Below, piece by piece: positions 43,322 to 52,761 of a DNA stretch of 64,000 nucleotides. The notes under the pieces are model-generated. The model was not told where the DNA came from. It did no database searches and worked only from the letters and a program-made list of their open reading frames with translations. The stretch is taken from assembly GCA_038883475.1 (NCBI GenBank), contig JAVZMA010000007.1, positions 4,128 through 68,127 of the forward strand, written 5' to 3'. The first letter of the stretch is position 1; each line of letters starts with the position of its first letter. Made by a program: the position numbers and the translations under genes. Source of the stretch: JAVZLH01 sp038883475 (GTDB lineage Archaea > Thermoproteota > Bathyarchaeia > Bathyarchaeales > Bathycorpusculaceae).

Positions 43322-46060
43322 GTGGCGAGTGCTTTCATGGTTACCACGTATCTTGACAAAATTTTCAATCCACAAAGCGTCGCCATAATAGGCGCAAGCG
43401 ACGAAGAAGGCTCTGTCGGACGCGCCTTAATGAAAAACTTTTTAGAATCCGGTTTCAAGGGCAAAGTTTACCCAGTTAACATCAGAAAAACCGAAATTTT
43501 AGGATTAAAAGCCTACCAGACAGTTGGACAAATCCCAGAGCCGGTTGACCTAGCCGTAATCGCAACTCCAGCCAAAACAGTTCCAGAAGTTGTTGAACAA
43601 TGCGGAAAGGCTGGAATAAAAGGAATAATCATAATCTCAGCGGGTTTCAAGGAAACTGGTCCAGAAGGAAAAGCCCTAGAAGACAAAATCCTCGAAATAA
43701 AAAGGCAATATGACCTGCGCATTCTTGGACCAAACTGTTTAGGGGTAATCCGCCCAAGCATAAGCCTAAACGCCACATTCATAACGACAATGCCTAAACC
43801 TGGCAACGTAGCCTTCATAAGTCAAAGCGGAGCCCTAGGCTCAGCCATTCTAGACTGGGCAATCCACGAAAACATAGGCTTCAGCAACTTCGTTTCAGTA
43901 GGCTCAATGATAGACGTGGATTTCGGCGATTTAATAGACTATTTTGGAACAGACCCAAAAACAAGAAGCATCCTACTCTACATAGAAGGAATAACAAACG
44001 CAAGAAAATTCATGAGCGCCGCCCGCCACTTCGCGAGAACAAAACCCATAATCGTCGTAAAAGCCGGAAAATTCGCGGAAAGCGCAAAAGCCGCCGCCAG
44101 CCACACAGGCGCCCTAACAGGCGAAGACTTGGTATACGATGCAGCCTTCAAACGAGCAGGCATGGTCCGCGTGGAAGAAATAGCAGACCTATTCAACTGC
44201 GCAGCAGTTTTAGGAATGCAGCCTCTGCCAAAAGGACCGAACCTCGCCATAATAACTAACGCAGGCGGACCAGGTGTAATGGCTACAGACGCCCTAATAG
44301 CCCGAAGTGGAAAACTCGCAAAACTAAGTCCGAAAACAATGGAAACGCTGAACAGTATTCTTCCACATTACTGGAGTAAAGGCAACCCCATAGACATCCT
44401 TGGAGACGCCCGTGCAGACCGCTACAAGGCTGTGCTTGAAGCGTGCCTCGATGATGAAAACGTTGATGGTATACTGCTAATTTATACTTCTCAAGCCGTT
44501 GTCGAGCCAGTAGAAATCGCGAAAAGCATAGTTGAAGTTTGCAAAAACAAACGTTACCTAAACAAGACAATCCTCACATCCTTCATGGGACACGGCGCAG
44601 TGGAGGAAGCCAACCGCATTTTTAACGAAAATGGCATTCCAACATACTCAACGCCTGAGCAAGCGGTGAAAACCTACCTTTACATGTACCAGTACAAGCG
44701 CAACCTTGAGCTTTTGTATGAGACGCCCGAGGAGCTTCCAGTTGACGCAGCTTCTCCGACGCGTCCAATACTTACACTTATGAGAAACGCCGCCGTAGAA
44801 GGCAGAACCCTCTTAACAGAGGCAGAAGCCAAAAAAATCTTAGAATACTACGAGTTTCCAGTTGTAAAAACTTTCGTAGCCAAAACAGCAGAAGAAGCCA
44901 CAATGCTGGCGAAACAGATAGGCTATCCAGTAGTGCTAAAGATTCTCTCGCCCCAAATCATCCACAAAAGCGACGCTGGGGGAGTAGCACTAAACCTAAC
45001 ATGCGATTCTGAAGTGGAACAAGCCTTTGAAAACATAACGAAACGGGCAAAAGAGTACAATCCAAACGCTGAAATAACTGGCGTGACGGTTCAGCCCATG
45101 ATAAAAAGAAGAGGCTACGAAATAATAATCGGCTCCAAAAAAGACTCAATTTTCGGTCCAGTAATCCTTTTCGGCATGGGCGGTGTAGGTGTAGAGCTTT
45201 TTAAAGACTTCGCGATAGGGCTTCCGCCTTTGAATCAGACTTTGGCTAGAAGACTTATGGAAGAAACAAAAGTCTACCAGCTTCTGAAAGGGTATAGAAA
45301 CATGCCTCCAGCAAATGTGAAACTTCTTGAGGAGATACTTGTGCGATTTTCCCAAATGCTTGTTGACTTTCCACAGTTGGCAGAGGTCGACATAAACCCG
45401 CTTTTGATAGATGAGAAGGAAGCCTTCATTTTAGACGCCCGAATCATAATTGATAAAGAACTTGCCCTCAAAATGTTCTCACCCCGCGATTATCCAGGCG
45501 CGTGTCCATCCCACCTTGTCATTTGCCCGTATCCCAAAAAATACGAAACGCTGTGGAGGCTTAAAGACGGCAGAATCGTTGTGCTGAGACCAATAAAACC
45601 TGAGGATGAGCCCTTGTGGCTGGAGATGTTCCAGAACTTTTCCGAGGAGTCTATACGCTATAGGTTTTTCCAAATCATTAAAGACACGCCTCATGAAGTT
45701 AGAGTGCGCTATTGCAACATTGATTATGATAGGGAGATGGCGATAGTTGCTGAGCTAACCGAGAACGGGCGAAGAAGAATAGTTGGCGTGGTCAGAGTCA
45801 GCCTAGAGCCAGACAGAAAAACGGGTGAAATAGCCTTCATAGTTGCTGACCCATGGCAAGGACTAGGCTTAGGGACAAAAATGGTTGATTACGCCATTGA
45901 AGTTTGCAGGGACATGGGAGTCGAAACCCTTTACGCCATAATGCTGCCAGACAACAAAAGAGCCATAAACCTAACAAAGAAAATGGGCTTCACACTAAAG
46001 ACAATGGAAGATGGAACAATAAAAGGCATTTTAAACCTAAAAGAAGAAACGAATGCGTAA
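43322..46060 (+). CDS. ADP-forming acyl-CoA synthetase (acetate-CoA ligase) fused to a GNAT acetyltransferase domain
   Basis: The 912-residue protein has an alpha part (CoA-binding, from NPQSVAIIGASDEEGSVGRAL; candidate phospho-histidine H261 in SHTGALTGED), a beta part with an ATP-grasp fold (about 475-710; EAKKILEYYEFPVVKTFV, HKSDAGGVALNL), and a GNAT domain (about 745-912; REMAIVAELTENGRRR, then the acetyl-CoA loop DPWQGLGLGTKMVD). The first two turn acyl-CoA, ADP and phosphate into acid, CoA and ATP, the main energy step in acetate-forming archaea. The order resembles bacterial protein acetyltransferase Pat, but the histidine lost in Pat is kept. The start is GTG at 43322 or ATG at 43337. 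Confidence 0.9.
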   Translation: MASAFMVTTYLDKIFNPQSVAIIGASDEEGSVGRALMKNFLESGFKGKVYPVNIRKTEILGLKAYQTVGQIPEPVDLAVIATPAKTVPEVVEQCGKAGIKGIIIISAGFKETGPEGKALEDKILEIKRQYDLRILGPNCLGVIRPSISLNATFITTMPKPGNVAFISQSGALGSAILDWAIHENIGFSNFVSVGSMIDVDFGDLIDYFGTDPKTRSILLYIEGITNARKFMSAARHFARTKPIIVVKAGKFAESAKAAASHTGALTGEDLVYDAAFKRAGMVRVEEIADLFNCAAVLGMQPLPKGPNLAIITNAGGPGVMATDALIARSGKLAKLSPKTMETLNSILPHYWSKGNPIDILGDARADRYKAVLEACLDDENVDGILLIYTSQAVVEPVEIAKSIVEVCKNKRYLNKTILTSFMGHGAVEEANRIFNENGIPTYSTPEQAVKTYLYMYQYKRNLELLYETPEELPVDAASPTRPILTLMRNAAVEGRTLLTEAEAKKILEYYEFPVVKTFVAKTAEEATMLAKQIGYPVVLKILSPQIIHKSDAGGVALNLTCDSEVEQAFENITKRAKEYNPNAEITGVTVQPMIKRRGYEIIIGSKKDSIFGPVILFGMGGVGVELFKDFAIGLPPLNQTLARRLMEETKVYQLLKGYRNMPPANVKLLEEILVRFSQMLVDFPQLAEVDINPLLIDEKEAFILDARIIIDKELALKMFSPRDYPGACPSHLVICPYPKKYETLWRLKDGRIVVLRPIKPEDEPLWLEMFQNFSEESIRYRFFQIIKDTPHEVRVRYCNIDYDREMAIVAELTENGRRRIVGVVRVSLEPDRKTGEIAFIVADPWQGLGLGTKMVDYAIEVCRDMGVETLYAIMLPDNKRAINLTKKMGFTLKTMEDGTIKGILNLKEETNA

Positions 46061-46144
46061 GCTCCAAAAACTTTTTCAAATCGGCTAAAACCACAAGCCC
46101 GCTTGCACACTCTTCTTGTTATATTTCACCTAAACCTAACATAA

Positions 46145-46199
46145 AAGTTCTATAGTCAATTTTCTATTTACCAACAACTAAATTTAAATTATAGAACTT
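46145..46199. promoter_or_regulatory. Inverted repeat upstream of the first hydrogenase operon
   Basis: Perfect 10-base arms AAGTTCTATA (46145-46154) and TATAGAACTT (46190-46199) are separated by 35 bases. The right arm ends 41 bases before the mvhG start and overlaps an AT-rich TATA-like stretch. Such spacing suits two operator half-sites or a looped site rather than a terminator. The binding protein is unknown. Confidence 0.45.
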
Positions 46200-46240
46200 G
46201 TAATAATCTAGCTTCTTTAAACTATAAAAACGGTGATGAA

Positions 46241-47182
46241 ATGGAGAAGAAACTAAAATTTGCCTTCTACTGGGCAGCAAGCTGCGGAGGCTGCGAAATC
46301 GCAGTATTAGACATAAACGAAAAAATCCTAGACGTAGTAGCAAAGGCGGATTTAGTCTTCTGGCCAGTAGCAATGGACATAAAATACAAAGATGTTGAAA
46401 ACATGCCCGACAAAAGCATAGACGTCTGCTTCTTCAATGGAGCAATACGCAACTCGGAACAAGAACACATGGCGAAACTTCTAAGGCAAAAATCAAAAGT
46501 CCTCGTGGCTTTCGGCTCATGCGCATGCGACGGCTGCGTAGTAGGCCTCGGAAACTTATGGAACCGGGAGAAAATTTTTGAAAGAGCATACTTTGAAACT
46601 CCCTCAACAAAAAACCCGCAGCGCATCACTCCTCAAACCCGCTATAGGGTCAAACAGGGAGAACTTGAACTCCCAGAGTTTTACGACACAGTTAAAACTC
46701 TAGCACAAACAGTGGATGTTGACTACTTCATTTCTGGCTGTCCACCCCCAGTTCCAAGAATACTTGACGCTGTAGAAGCAATCTTCAGCGGCAAACTCCC
46801 GCCAAAAGGTTCTAGTCTTCTCCTGAACAAGTCCATTTGCGACGAATGCCCAAGAGAAAAGAAGGACAGAAAAATAACCCAAATCAAAAGAATCTACGAA
46901 ATAAACGATGACTTCAAAACATGCTTCCTAGATCAAGGCGTAATATGCATGGGTCCAGCAACTCGCGGCGGATGCGGCGCCCAATGCCTAAAGGCGAACA
47001 TACCGTGCACGGGATGCGGCGGACCAGCACCTCGCGTAGCAGACCAAGGCGCCGCCATGATAAGCGCCTTCGCCTCAATAGCCACAGACCCAAAAGTCAT
47101 CGAACAGATTGTTGACCCAGTTGGAACCTTCTACAAGTATTCACTTGCAAACTCCATTCTGAAGAGGAGGGTTATGAAATGA
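46241..47182 (+). CDS. mvhG: F420-non-reducing hydrogenase small subunit MvhG (copy 1)
   Basis: The 313-residue protein is the small subunit of a group 3c [NiFe] hydrogenase, carrying three iron-sulfur clusters that pass electrons from the NiFe site to MvhD/HdrA. Cysteine motifs are WAASCGGCEIAV (about 11-20), SCACDGC, SGCPPPVPR, CDECPREKK and, near the end, MGPATRGGCGAQC with PCTGCGGP. It is cytoplasmic, with no twin-arginine signal. GGTGATG precedes the start. Its stop overlaps the mvhA start (ATGA). A paralogue lies at 62593; 83 bases near the start (46254-46336) are identical in both. Confidence 0.94.
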   Translation: MEKKLKFAFYWAASCGGCEIAVLDINEKILDVVAKADLVFWPVAMDIKYKDVENMPDKSIDVCFFNGAIRNSEQEHMAKLLRQKSKVLVAFGSCACDGCVVGLGNLWNREKIFERAYFETPSTKNPQRITPQTRYRVKQGELELPEFYDTVKTLAQTVDVDYFISGCPPPVPRILDAVEAIFSGKLPPKGSSLLLNKSICDECPREKKDRKITQIKRIYEINDDFKTCFLDQGVICMGPATRGGCGAQCLKANIPCTGCGGPAPRVADQGAAMISAFASIATDPKVIEQIVDPVGTFYKYSLANSILKRRVMK

Positions 47183-48636
47183 AGGAAATCGTCATAAACC
47201 CAATAACAAGACTTGAAGGACACGGAAAAATAACCATTTTCCTAAACGACCAAGGCGATGTGGACGAAGCCTACTTCCAAGTTCCAGAACTCCGCGGGTT
47301 CGAAAGATTCTGCGAGGGAAGAAGAGCAGAAGACTTACCCATAATAACAACACGAATCTGCGGGGTCTGTCCCGTCGCCCACCACATGGCAGGCGCCAAA
47401 GCCTTAGACGCCGCCTTCAACGTGGAACCGCCAGAAACAGCCAAAAAACTTAGGGAACTCATGTATTGTGGCTACTACCTATACGACCATACGCTACACT
47501 TCTATTATCTTGGCGGACCAGACTTCGTCGTTGGACCAGACGCCCCACCAGAAAAACGCAATGTTCTAGGCGTTATCGAAAAGGCTGGACTGGAAATAGG
47601 CAAAGAAGTCATAAAGCACAGGGCTTACGGACAGAAAATAACTGAGATGCTGGGCGGAAAAGCAACCCATCCGGTCAGCGCGTGCGTACCAGGCGGAATA
47701 GCAAAGGGATTATCTGAAGAGGAAAGAAAAGAAATCGAGAAAATGGTGCGAAGCTGCTTAGAATTTGCAAAGTTCTCTCTTAAACTGTTCGACGACATAG
47801 TTCTCAAAAACACAGAATACGTAAAACTAATCACAAGCGAACCATACACGCTGAAAACCTATTACATGGGTTTAGTTGACAAAAACAACAAAGTAAACTT
47901 CTACGACGGCAATGTCAGAGTAGTCGACCCCCAAGGCAAAGAATTCGTTAAATTCTCTCCAAAAGAATACCTCGACATAATAGAAGAACGCGTTGAACCA
48001 TGGACCTACGTTAAACTTCCATACCTCAAAAAAGTAGGATGGAAAGGCTTCGTAGACGGCTTAGAAAACGGCGTCTACAGAGTCGGCCCACTTGGAAGAC
48101 TTAACGCCGCCGACGGAATGGCAACACCATTAGCCCAAGCGGAATACGAGCGCATGTATAAAACCCTAGGCGGAAAACCAGTCCACAACACTTTGGCTTA
48201 CCATTGGGCTAGGCTGATTGAGCTGCTTTACGCTGCTGAAAGAGCCCTCGAACTTGTAACCGACCCAGAAATAACCGGTAAGAACATTAAGAACAAGCCG
48301 GGCAAACCAGGCGAAGGCGTCGGCATAGTGGAGGCTGCGAGAGGCACATTAATACACCATTATCAGTTGGACGAGAACGCCTTAGCCAAAAAGGTCAATT
48401 TGATAGTGGCTACGACACACAATGTGCCTGGCATATGTATGTCGATAAGAAACGCGGCTAAGGGCTTAATTAAGAAGGGCAAGGTTACTGATGGAATATT
48501 GAACATGGTGGAGATGGCTTTCAGGGCTTATGACCCATGTTTTGCTTGTGCAACCCACTTTGCGGTTGGACAAATGCCGTTGGAGGTGGAAATTTATGAC
48601 AGCCAAAAGAGGCTCGTCAAAACGCTCAAAAGGTAA
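47179..48636 (+). CDS. mvhA: F420-non-reducing hydrogenase large subunit MvhA (copy 1)
   Basis: The 485-residue subunit holds the NiFe centre. The N-terminal ligand motif is RICGVCPVAHH (about 59-69), and the C-terminal one is DPCFACATH (about 453-461). About 24 residues follow the final His, the peptide that a maturation endopeptidase removes once nickel is in place. It starts MKEIVINPITRLEGHGKI, typical for the family. No maturation protease (Hyc/FrcD type) or Hyp genes are in the window. The HdrA-MvhD gene begins about ten bases after the stop. Copy 2 begins at 63570. Confidence 0.95.
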   Translation: MKEIVINPITRLEGHGKITIFLNDQGDVDEAYFQVPELRGFERFCEGRRAEDLPIITTRICGVCPVAHHMAGAKALDAAFNVEPPETAKKLRELMYCGYYLYDHTLHFYYLGGPDFVVGPDAPPEKRNVLGVIEKAGLEIGKEVIKHRAYGQKITEMLGGKATHPVSACVPGGIAKGLSEEERKEIEKMVRSCLEFAKFSLKLFDDIVLKNTEYVKLITSEPYTLKTYYMGLVDKNNKVNFYDGNVRVVDPQGKEFVKFSPKEYLDIIEERVEPWTYVKLPYLKKVGWKGFVDGLENGVYRVGPLGRLNAADGMATPLAQAEYERMYKTLGGKPVHNTLAYHWARLIELLYAAERALELVTDPEITGKNIKNKPGKPGEGVGIVEAARGTLIHHYQLDENALAKKVNLIVATTHNVPGICMSIRNAAKGLIKKGKVTDGILNMVEMAFRAYDPCFACATHFAVGQMPLEVEIYDSQKRLVKTLKR

Positions 48637-48646
48637 GGTGAAAACA

Positions 48647-51058
48647 GTGGAAGAAGCAAAGGTTGGAGTCTTCCTATCGGACTGCGGAGGACAAATTGCA
48701 AAAATCCTCGACTTTGAAGCCTTAGAAAACTTTGTGAAAACTGTTCAAGGAGTAGCTCTTGTTGCGAGAGGCAGCGAGTTCTGGCGTGGTCAAGGACTAA
48801 AAACCATCGTTGACGCCGTTAAAGGCAAGAAAGTGAATAGGGTTGTTGTCGCCGAGAGCGTTCCGAAAATAAGCGAAATCGCCATAGCCAAAACCGTTGA
48901 AGAAGCTGGGCTAAATCCAAATCTAATTGAAGTTTTAGACCTAAAAGACCATTGCGCTTGGCCCCATCGAAATGCGCCAAAAGAAGCAACTGAAAAAGCT
49001 AAAGCAATGCTTTTAGCCGCCATAGAACGTGTTAAGCTTTCTGAGCCGATAGAGAAACTTGAGTTTCCAGCAGTAAAATCCGTTCTTGTGATTGGCGGCG
49101 GAATAGCTGGAATGCAGGCTGCTGAAGATTTGGCGGACATCGGCTTTGAGGTTTATCTAGTTGAAAAAGAACCTTTCTTGGGTGGTTTGGCTGCTAGGGC
49201 TGTGCGTTTCTTCCCAACAGATGACTGTGCCATCTGCATACAATCTCCAGCCTCAGACCTTAAAACGGTAACTCACACATCGCGAAAATGCGTTTATCGT
49301 TCGGGGTTGTCTGAAATTCCAAACGTGAATGTGCTTACAAACTCTAAAGTTGTAAAGGTTGATGGTGTTCCCGGAAACTATAAGGTTACGATAGAGAAAA
49401 AGCCGAGATATGTTAATGAGAAGAAATGTGTAGGCTGCGATTTATGCACAACCGTCTGTCCAGTTGAGGTTCCAGACGAGTATAACGCGAAACTCAAAAC
49501 GCGAAAGGCAATTTACATAAACACGCCTCTTGTCTATCCGCCGGTCTACGCCATAGACGCCAAAGCCTGCAAGTTTAATCAATGCGCGAAGTGCGTTGAA
49601 GTTTGCCCCACAAAGGCTATTGAACTGAACCAGAAGACTGAAAACATAACCCTTAACGTCGGCAGCATAATAGTTGCCACGGGTTTCAAGGAGTACGACC
49701 CAAGCGTGATAAAGGAATATCATTATGGCGAGTATCCAGACGTCATAACCCACTTGGAACTAGCGCGGATGCTGGATGCTTTCGGACCGACAAACGGCGC
49801 GCTAGTAAGACCCTCAGACAAGAAACCAGCAAAACGCATTGTTTTCGTGCAATGTGTGGGTTCTAGGGATAGGCGCTGGAACCCCTACTGCTCAAGTATA
49901 TGCTGCATGATATCGCTGAAACACGCAACTCTAATTAAATCAGCTTATCCAGACGCGGACGTAACAATATGTTACATTGACATTAGGACAACTGGAAGAG
50001 AACACGAATACTATTATGAAAAAGCCAGAGAAATGGGAATAAAATTCGTTAAAGGCAGACCTACAGAAATTCTCCACGACCCCGCAACAAACACGCTCGT
50101 AGTGGATGTTGAAGACGAACTCTTGAGGAAATTCTTAGAATTAGAAGCCGACCTAGTAGTTCTCGCGGCAGCAATGGTTCCATCCGAAGACGCAAAGGAA
50201 CTTGCCGAAATCCTCGGCTTGGAACTTGACCAAGACGGCTTCTTCAAAGAATACAACGCAAAGCTTAGACCTACAGAAACAAAGCGTAGGGGAATATTCC
50301 TCTGCGGAGGCGCAACCTTCCCCAAAGACGCGCCGACAACATCCCTCCACGCTCACTCGGCAGCAGTGAAAGCAGCCAAATTCCTTACAAATGGCAAAAT
50401 AATCAAAGACCAAAAAACCGCCTTTGTGAATGAGGATTACTGCGGCGACTGTGAATTCTGTCCAGTCACATGCCCATACGGCGCTATAAGCCTAGTGCCA
50501 AAGGACAAGGAACACTTTGTCGCGAAAGTGGACGACATTCTCTGTGAAGGCTGCGGCGTCTGTGTAGGAACATGCCCCGTCGGAGCCATCGAACTTCGCC
50601 ACTTGAAGCCAAACCAAATATCAGCCCAGATGAAAGCGTTACTTTCCGTAAATGGAACATCTAAACCGTTGATTTTAGCCATAAGCTGTTCGGAGTGCGG
50701 TCACGCGGCAGTGGACTCTTCAGGCATGGCTATGATGCAGTATCCAGCAAACGTGAGAGTGCTAAAAGTTCCATGCACAGGCACAGTTCAAGTTCAGCAA
50801 ATACTCGAAGCCTTCAAGGCTGGCGCCCAAGGAGTTATGGTTGTCGGATGCAAACCAGACGGTTGCCACTACGAGGTTGGCAGCCAAAAAACCAAAGTGA
50901 AAGTGGAATTGGCGAAGAAACTGCTTAAGGAGTGCGGCATAGAACCCGAACGCCTTGAAATGTTTAACCTCGTCTACATTGAGGGAGATAAGTTCGCCGA
51001 AGCCGCTAGAACTATGACTGAAAGAGTGGAGAAACTGGGGCTGCTGCAACTAGCCTAA
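48647..51058 (+). CDS. hdrA: HdrA-MvhD fusion protein
   Basis: About 803 residues from GTG 48647, chosen for an AGGTGA site five bases upstream (GTG 48638 and longer frames are possible). The N-terminal domain has lost most cluster cysteines: the usual CxC is SDC in VFLSDCGGQ, and ASCTP is replaced by AESVP. The FAD domain follows (VLVIGGGIAGMQAA, about 147), then inserted ferredoxin sites (CVGCDLCTTVC; CKFNQCAKCVEVC) and C-terminal ones (CGDCEFCPVTC; CEGCGVCVGTC). The tail (about 676-800) is a full MvhD domain with its five cysteines (ISCSECG, VPCTG, VGCKPDGCHY). This fusion explains why this operon lacks a separate mvhD, as in Methanosarcina HdrA2. Confidence 0.9.
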   Translation: MEEAKVGVFLSDCGGQIAKILDFEALENFVKTVQGVALVARGSEFWRGQGLKTIVDAVKGKKVNRVVVAESVPKISEIAIAKTVEEAGLNPNLIEVLDLKDHCAWPHRNAPKEATEKAKAMLLAAIERVKLSEPIEKLEFPAVKSVLVIGGGIAGMQAAEDLADIGFEVYLVEKEPFLGGLAARAVRFFPTDDCAICIQSPASDLKTVTHTSRKCVYRSGLSEIPNVNVLTNSKVVKVDGVPGNYKVTIEKKPRYVNEKKCVGCDLCTTVCPVEVPDEYNAKLKTRKAIYINTPLVYPPVYAIDAKACKFNQCAKCVEVCPTKAIELNQKTENITLNVGSIIVATGFKEYDPSVIKEYHYGEYPDVITHLELARMLDAFGPTNGALVRPSDKKPAKRIVFVQCVGSRDRRWNPYCSSICCMISLKHATLIKSAYPDADVTICYIDIRTTGREHEYYYEKAREMGIKFVKGRPTEILHDPATNTLVVDVEDELLRKFLELEADLVVLAAAMVPSEDAKELAEILGLELDQDGFFKEYNAKLRPTETKRRGIFLCGGATFPKDAPTTSLHAHSAAVKAAKFLTNGKIIKDQKTAFVNEDYCGDCEFCPVTCPYGAISLVPKDKEHFVAKVDDILCEGCGVCVGTCPVGAIELRHLKPNQISAQMKALLSVNGTSKPLILAISCSECGHAAVDSSGMAMMQYPANVRVLKVPCTGTVQVQQILEAFKAGAQGVMVVGCKPDGCHYEVGSQKTKVKVELAKKLLKECGIEPERLEMFNLVYIEGDKFAEAARTMTERVEKLGLLQLA

Positions 51059-51073
51059 TAGGAGACGACTATT

Positions 51074-51583
51074 ATGGCGCAGGAAAAAACGTCAACCACA
51101 GACTTTGCAAAGGAAATAACAAGCAGACTCGGCGGAGAAACAATAACCTACTGCTACCAATGCGGAACATGCGCCAGCAGCTGTCCAGTAGCCAAAACCA
51201 CAGACCGCTACAATCCAAGACAAATCATCCGCCTTGCACTTTTAGGGCTGAGGCAAGACGTCATTGCAAGCGATGCCATTTGGCTTTGCGCCTCATGCTA
51301 TAACTGTCAAGAACGCTGCCCCCAAAAAGTTGAAATCGCAGATGTCATCTACGCTTTAAGAAACATGGCAATACGTGAGGGCAACATACCCAACATATAC
51401 GCCGAGTTCGCAGCTGGAATAACTAGCGAAGGACGCATAGTTCCCGTATCAAAATTCTTGGAGAAGAAGCGGGGAGACTATGGGCTGCCGCCCCTGAAAC
51501 CAACGGGCGTCGAAGCAGCAAAGAAGATTCTTTCAGCCACGGGCTTCGATAAAATCATGTTTAAAAAAGGTGAATCCCAATGA
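51074..51583 (+). CDS. hdrC: HdrC (iron-sulfur electron-transfer subunit, copy 1)
   Basis: The 169-residue protein carries two [4Fe-4S] clusters (CYQCGTCASSCP, about 30-41, and CASCYNCQERCP, about 74-85) that connect HdrA with HdrB. The flanking stretch NPRQIIRLALLGLRQDVI is typical for HdrC. It starts 15 bases after the hdrA stop, with GGAGACG as ribosome site. The stop overlaps the hdrB start (ATGA). It is soluble, with no membrane helix, like HdrC rather than HdrE. Confidence 0.94.
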   Translation: MAQEKTSTTDFAKEITSRLGGETITYCYQCGTCASSCPVAKTTDRYNPRQIIRLALLGLRQDVIASDAIWLCASCYNCQERCPQKVEIADVIYALRNMAIREGNIPNIYAEFAAGITSEGRIVPVSKFLEKKRGDYGLPPLKPTGVEAAKKILSATGFDKIMFKKGESQ

Positions 51584-52455
51584 CAACCTACGCGTTATTT
51601 TTAGGCTGCACAATACCAGCCCGCCAACCCCACTATGAACTATCGGCAAGAAAAGCCCTAACAAAGCTAGGAATAGAACTTGTTGACTTAGAGAATATGA
51701 CATGCTGCGCTCCTCCGCCGCTGCAGTCTATAGATTTGGAAACAAGCCTAGCCATTGCAGCCTACAACATTTGCCTAGCCGAAGAAGCCGACCTAAACAT
51801 AGTCACACTTTGCACGGGATGTTTTGAGTCTCTGGCAATGACCAACACCTTGCTGAAAGAAAAAGAGGAACTGCGAGAACGGGTGAATAGAATCCTAGCT
51901 AATGTTGGCAAGGAGTTTAAGGGCAACAAGGAAGTTAGGCACTACCTTCAAGTTTTAATGAAGGATGTTGGCGTAGACCGCCTAAAAAAAAGCGTTGTTA
52001 AACCATTAAACAAGTTGAAAGTGGCTTCCTTCTCTGGATGCCACCTTCTCAGACCAAGTGCGCTCTTAAGGTTCGACGATCCTGAACGCCCCAAAATCTT
52101 CGACACGTTAATTGAGGCTTTGGGTGCAAAAAGCATCTGGTACAGAAACAAGCTGAAATGTTGTGGTGGTCTCCTCAGGGGTTACGCGGACGATGTTGCC
52201 TTGGCAATAGCAAGAGACAAAATTGTAAATGCGACAGAAGCTGGCGCCGACTGTATATCAACGCTATGCCCATTCTGCTTCCTAACCCTTGACCTTGGAC
52301 AGATGCTGATAAAATCCTCGTATAAAGAAGAGTATAACATGCCTATAGTCCATTACGCTGAGCTTTTAAGTCTAAGCCTAGGTGTGGAACCTAAAGAACT
52401 GGCGCTTGACTTCCACAAAATGAAAATAGACAAAGTACTTGAGAAGATAGGCTAG
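51580..52455 (+). CDS. hdrB: HdrB (catalytic disulfide reductase subunit, copy 1)
   Basis: The 291-residue protein has two cysteine-rich CCG domains binding the non-cubane [4Fe-4S] clusters that split the disulfide. The first set is FLGCTIP, MTCCAPPP and LCTGCFES; the second is SGCHLLRP, LKCCGGLLRG and LCPFCFLT. The first CC is followed by Ala instead of Gly, a small change from the usual CCG, while all cysteines are present. Whether the substrate is CoM-S-S-CoB, another thiol pair or something else is unknown, since this is not obviously a methanogen. Last gene of the first Mvh/Hdr operon; a T-rich tract follows at 52488. Confidence 0.94.
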   Translation: MTTYALFLGCTIPARQPHYELSARKALTKLGIELVDLENMTCCAPPPLQSIDLETSLAIAAYNICLAEEADLNIVTLCTGCFESLAMTNTLLKEKEELRERVNRILANVGKEFKGNKEVRHYLQVLMKDVGVDRLKKSVVKPLNKLKVASFSGCHLLRPSALLRFDDPERPKIFDTLIEALGAKSIWYRNKLKCCGGLLRGYADDVALAIARDKIVNATEAGADCISTLCPFCFLTLDLGQMLIKSSYKEEYNMPIVHYAELLSLSLGVEPKELALDFHKMKIDKVLEKIG

Positions 52456-52487
52456 CAACTCTTCCTAAAACTTGTTTCCATCGTACA

Positions 52488-52503
52488 TTTCTTTTTCTTT
52501 TTT
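52488..52503 (+). terminator. T-rich tract ending the first Mvh/Hdr operon
   Basis: Sixteen pyrimidines, nearly all T, lie about 33 bases after the hdrB stop, fitting archaeal oligo-T termination. No stem was seen. Confidence 0.45.
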
Positions 52504-52555
52504 ATGTTAGAAAATGTTAAAAGTGTGAAATGTTTCCTAAATTTGAGGATGCAAA

Positions 52556-52756
52556 ATGAAGGTTATAGCCTTAAAAGAGCATAGATGTTATTGTTGCGGA
52601 GATGTAATAAACAAAGGCGAGGAGTGTTTAGCCTTTATTGTAAACCCCGCAAACCCCGAGAAAAACGAGTTTGACGTTATTTACACCTGTGCAACGTGCG
52701 CCGAAGAGGAAGCATGCAGAAGGAGAATAAAACAGAAAGGCGTAACTGTTCAGTAG
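52556..52756 (+). CDS. Small cysteine-rich (zinc-finger-like) protein, unknown function
   Basis: The 66-residue protein has two CxxC-type knuckles, HRCYCCGDVINKGEEC in the first third and YTCATCAEEEAC in the last, joined by a hydrophobic strand (CLAFIVNP). They could bind a zinc ion or a small iron-sulfur cluster. No known family was recognised. It lies between the first hydrogenase operon and the Hsp20-like gene, with which it converges with a five-base gap. Its cysteine layout makes a redox- or metal-linked role possible but unproved. Confidence 0.6.
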   Translation: MKVIALKEHRCYCCGDVINKGEECLAFIVNPANPEKNEFDVIYTCATCAEEEACRRRIKQKGVTVQ

Positions 52757-52761
52757 GGCTT

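Noticed and set aside
48530..48646. Upstream extension of the HdrA-MvhD gene into mvhA
   Set aside because: The extra residues overlap the conserved end of MvhA in another frame and have no HdrA resemblance; GTG 48647 has a well-placed AGGTGA site.
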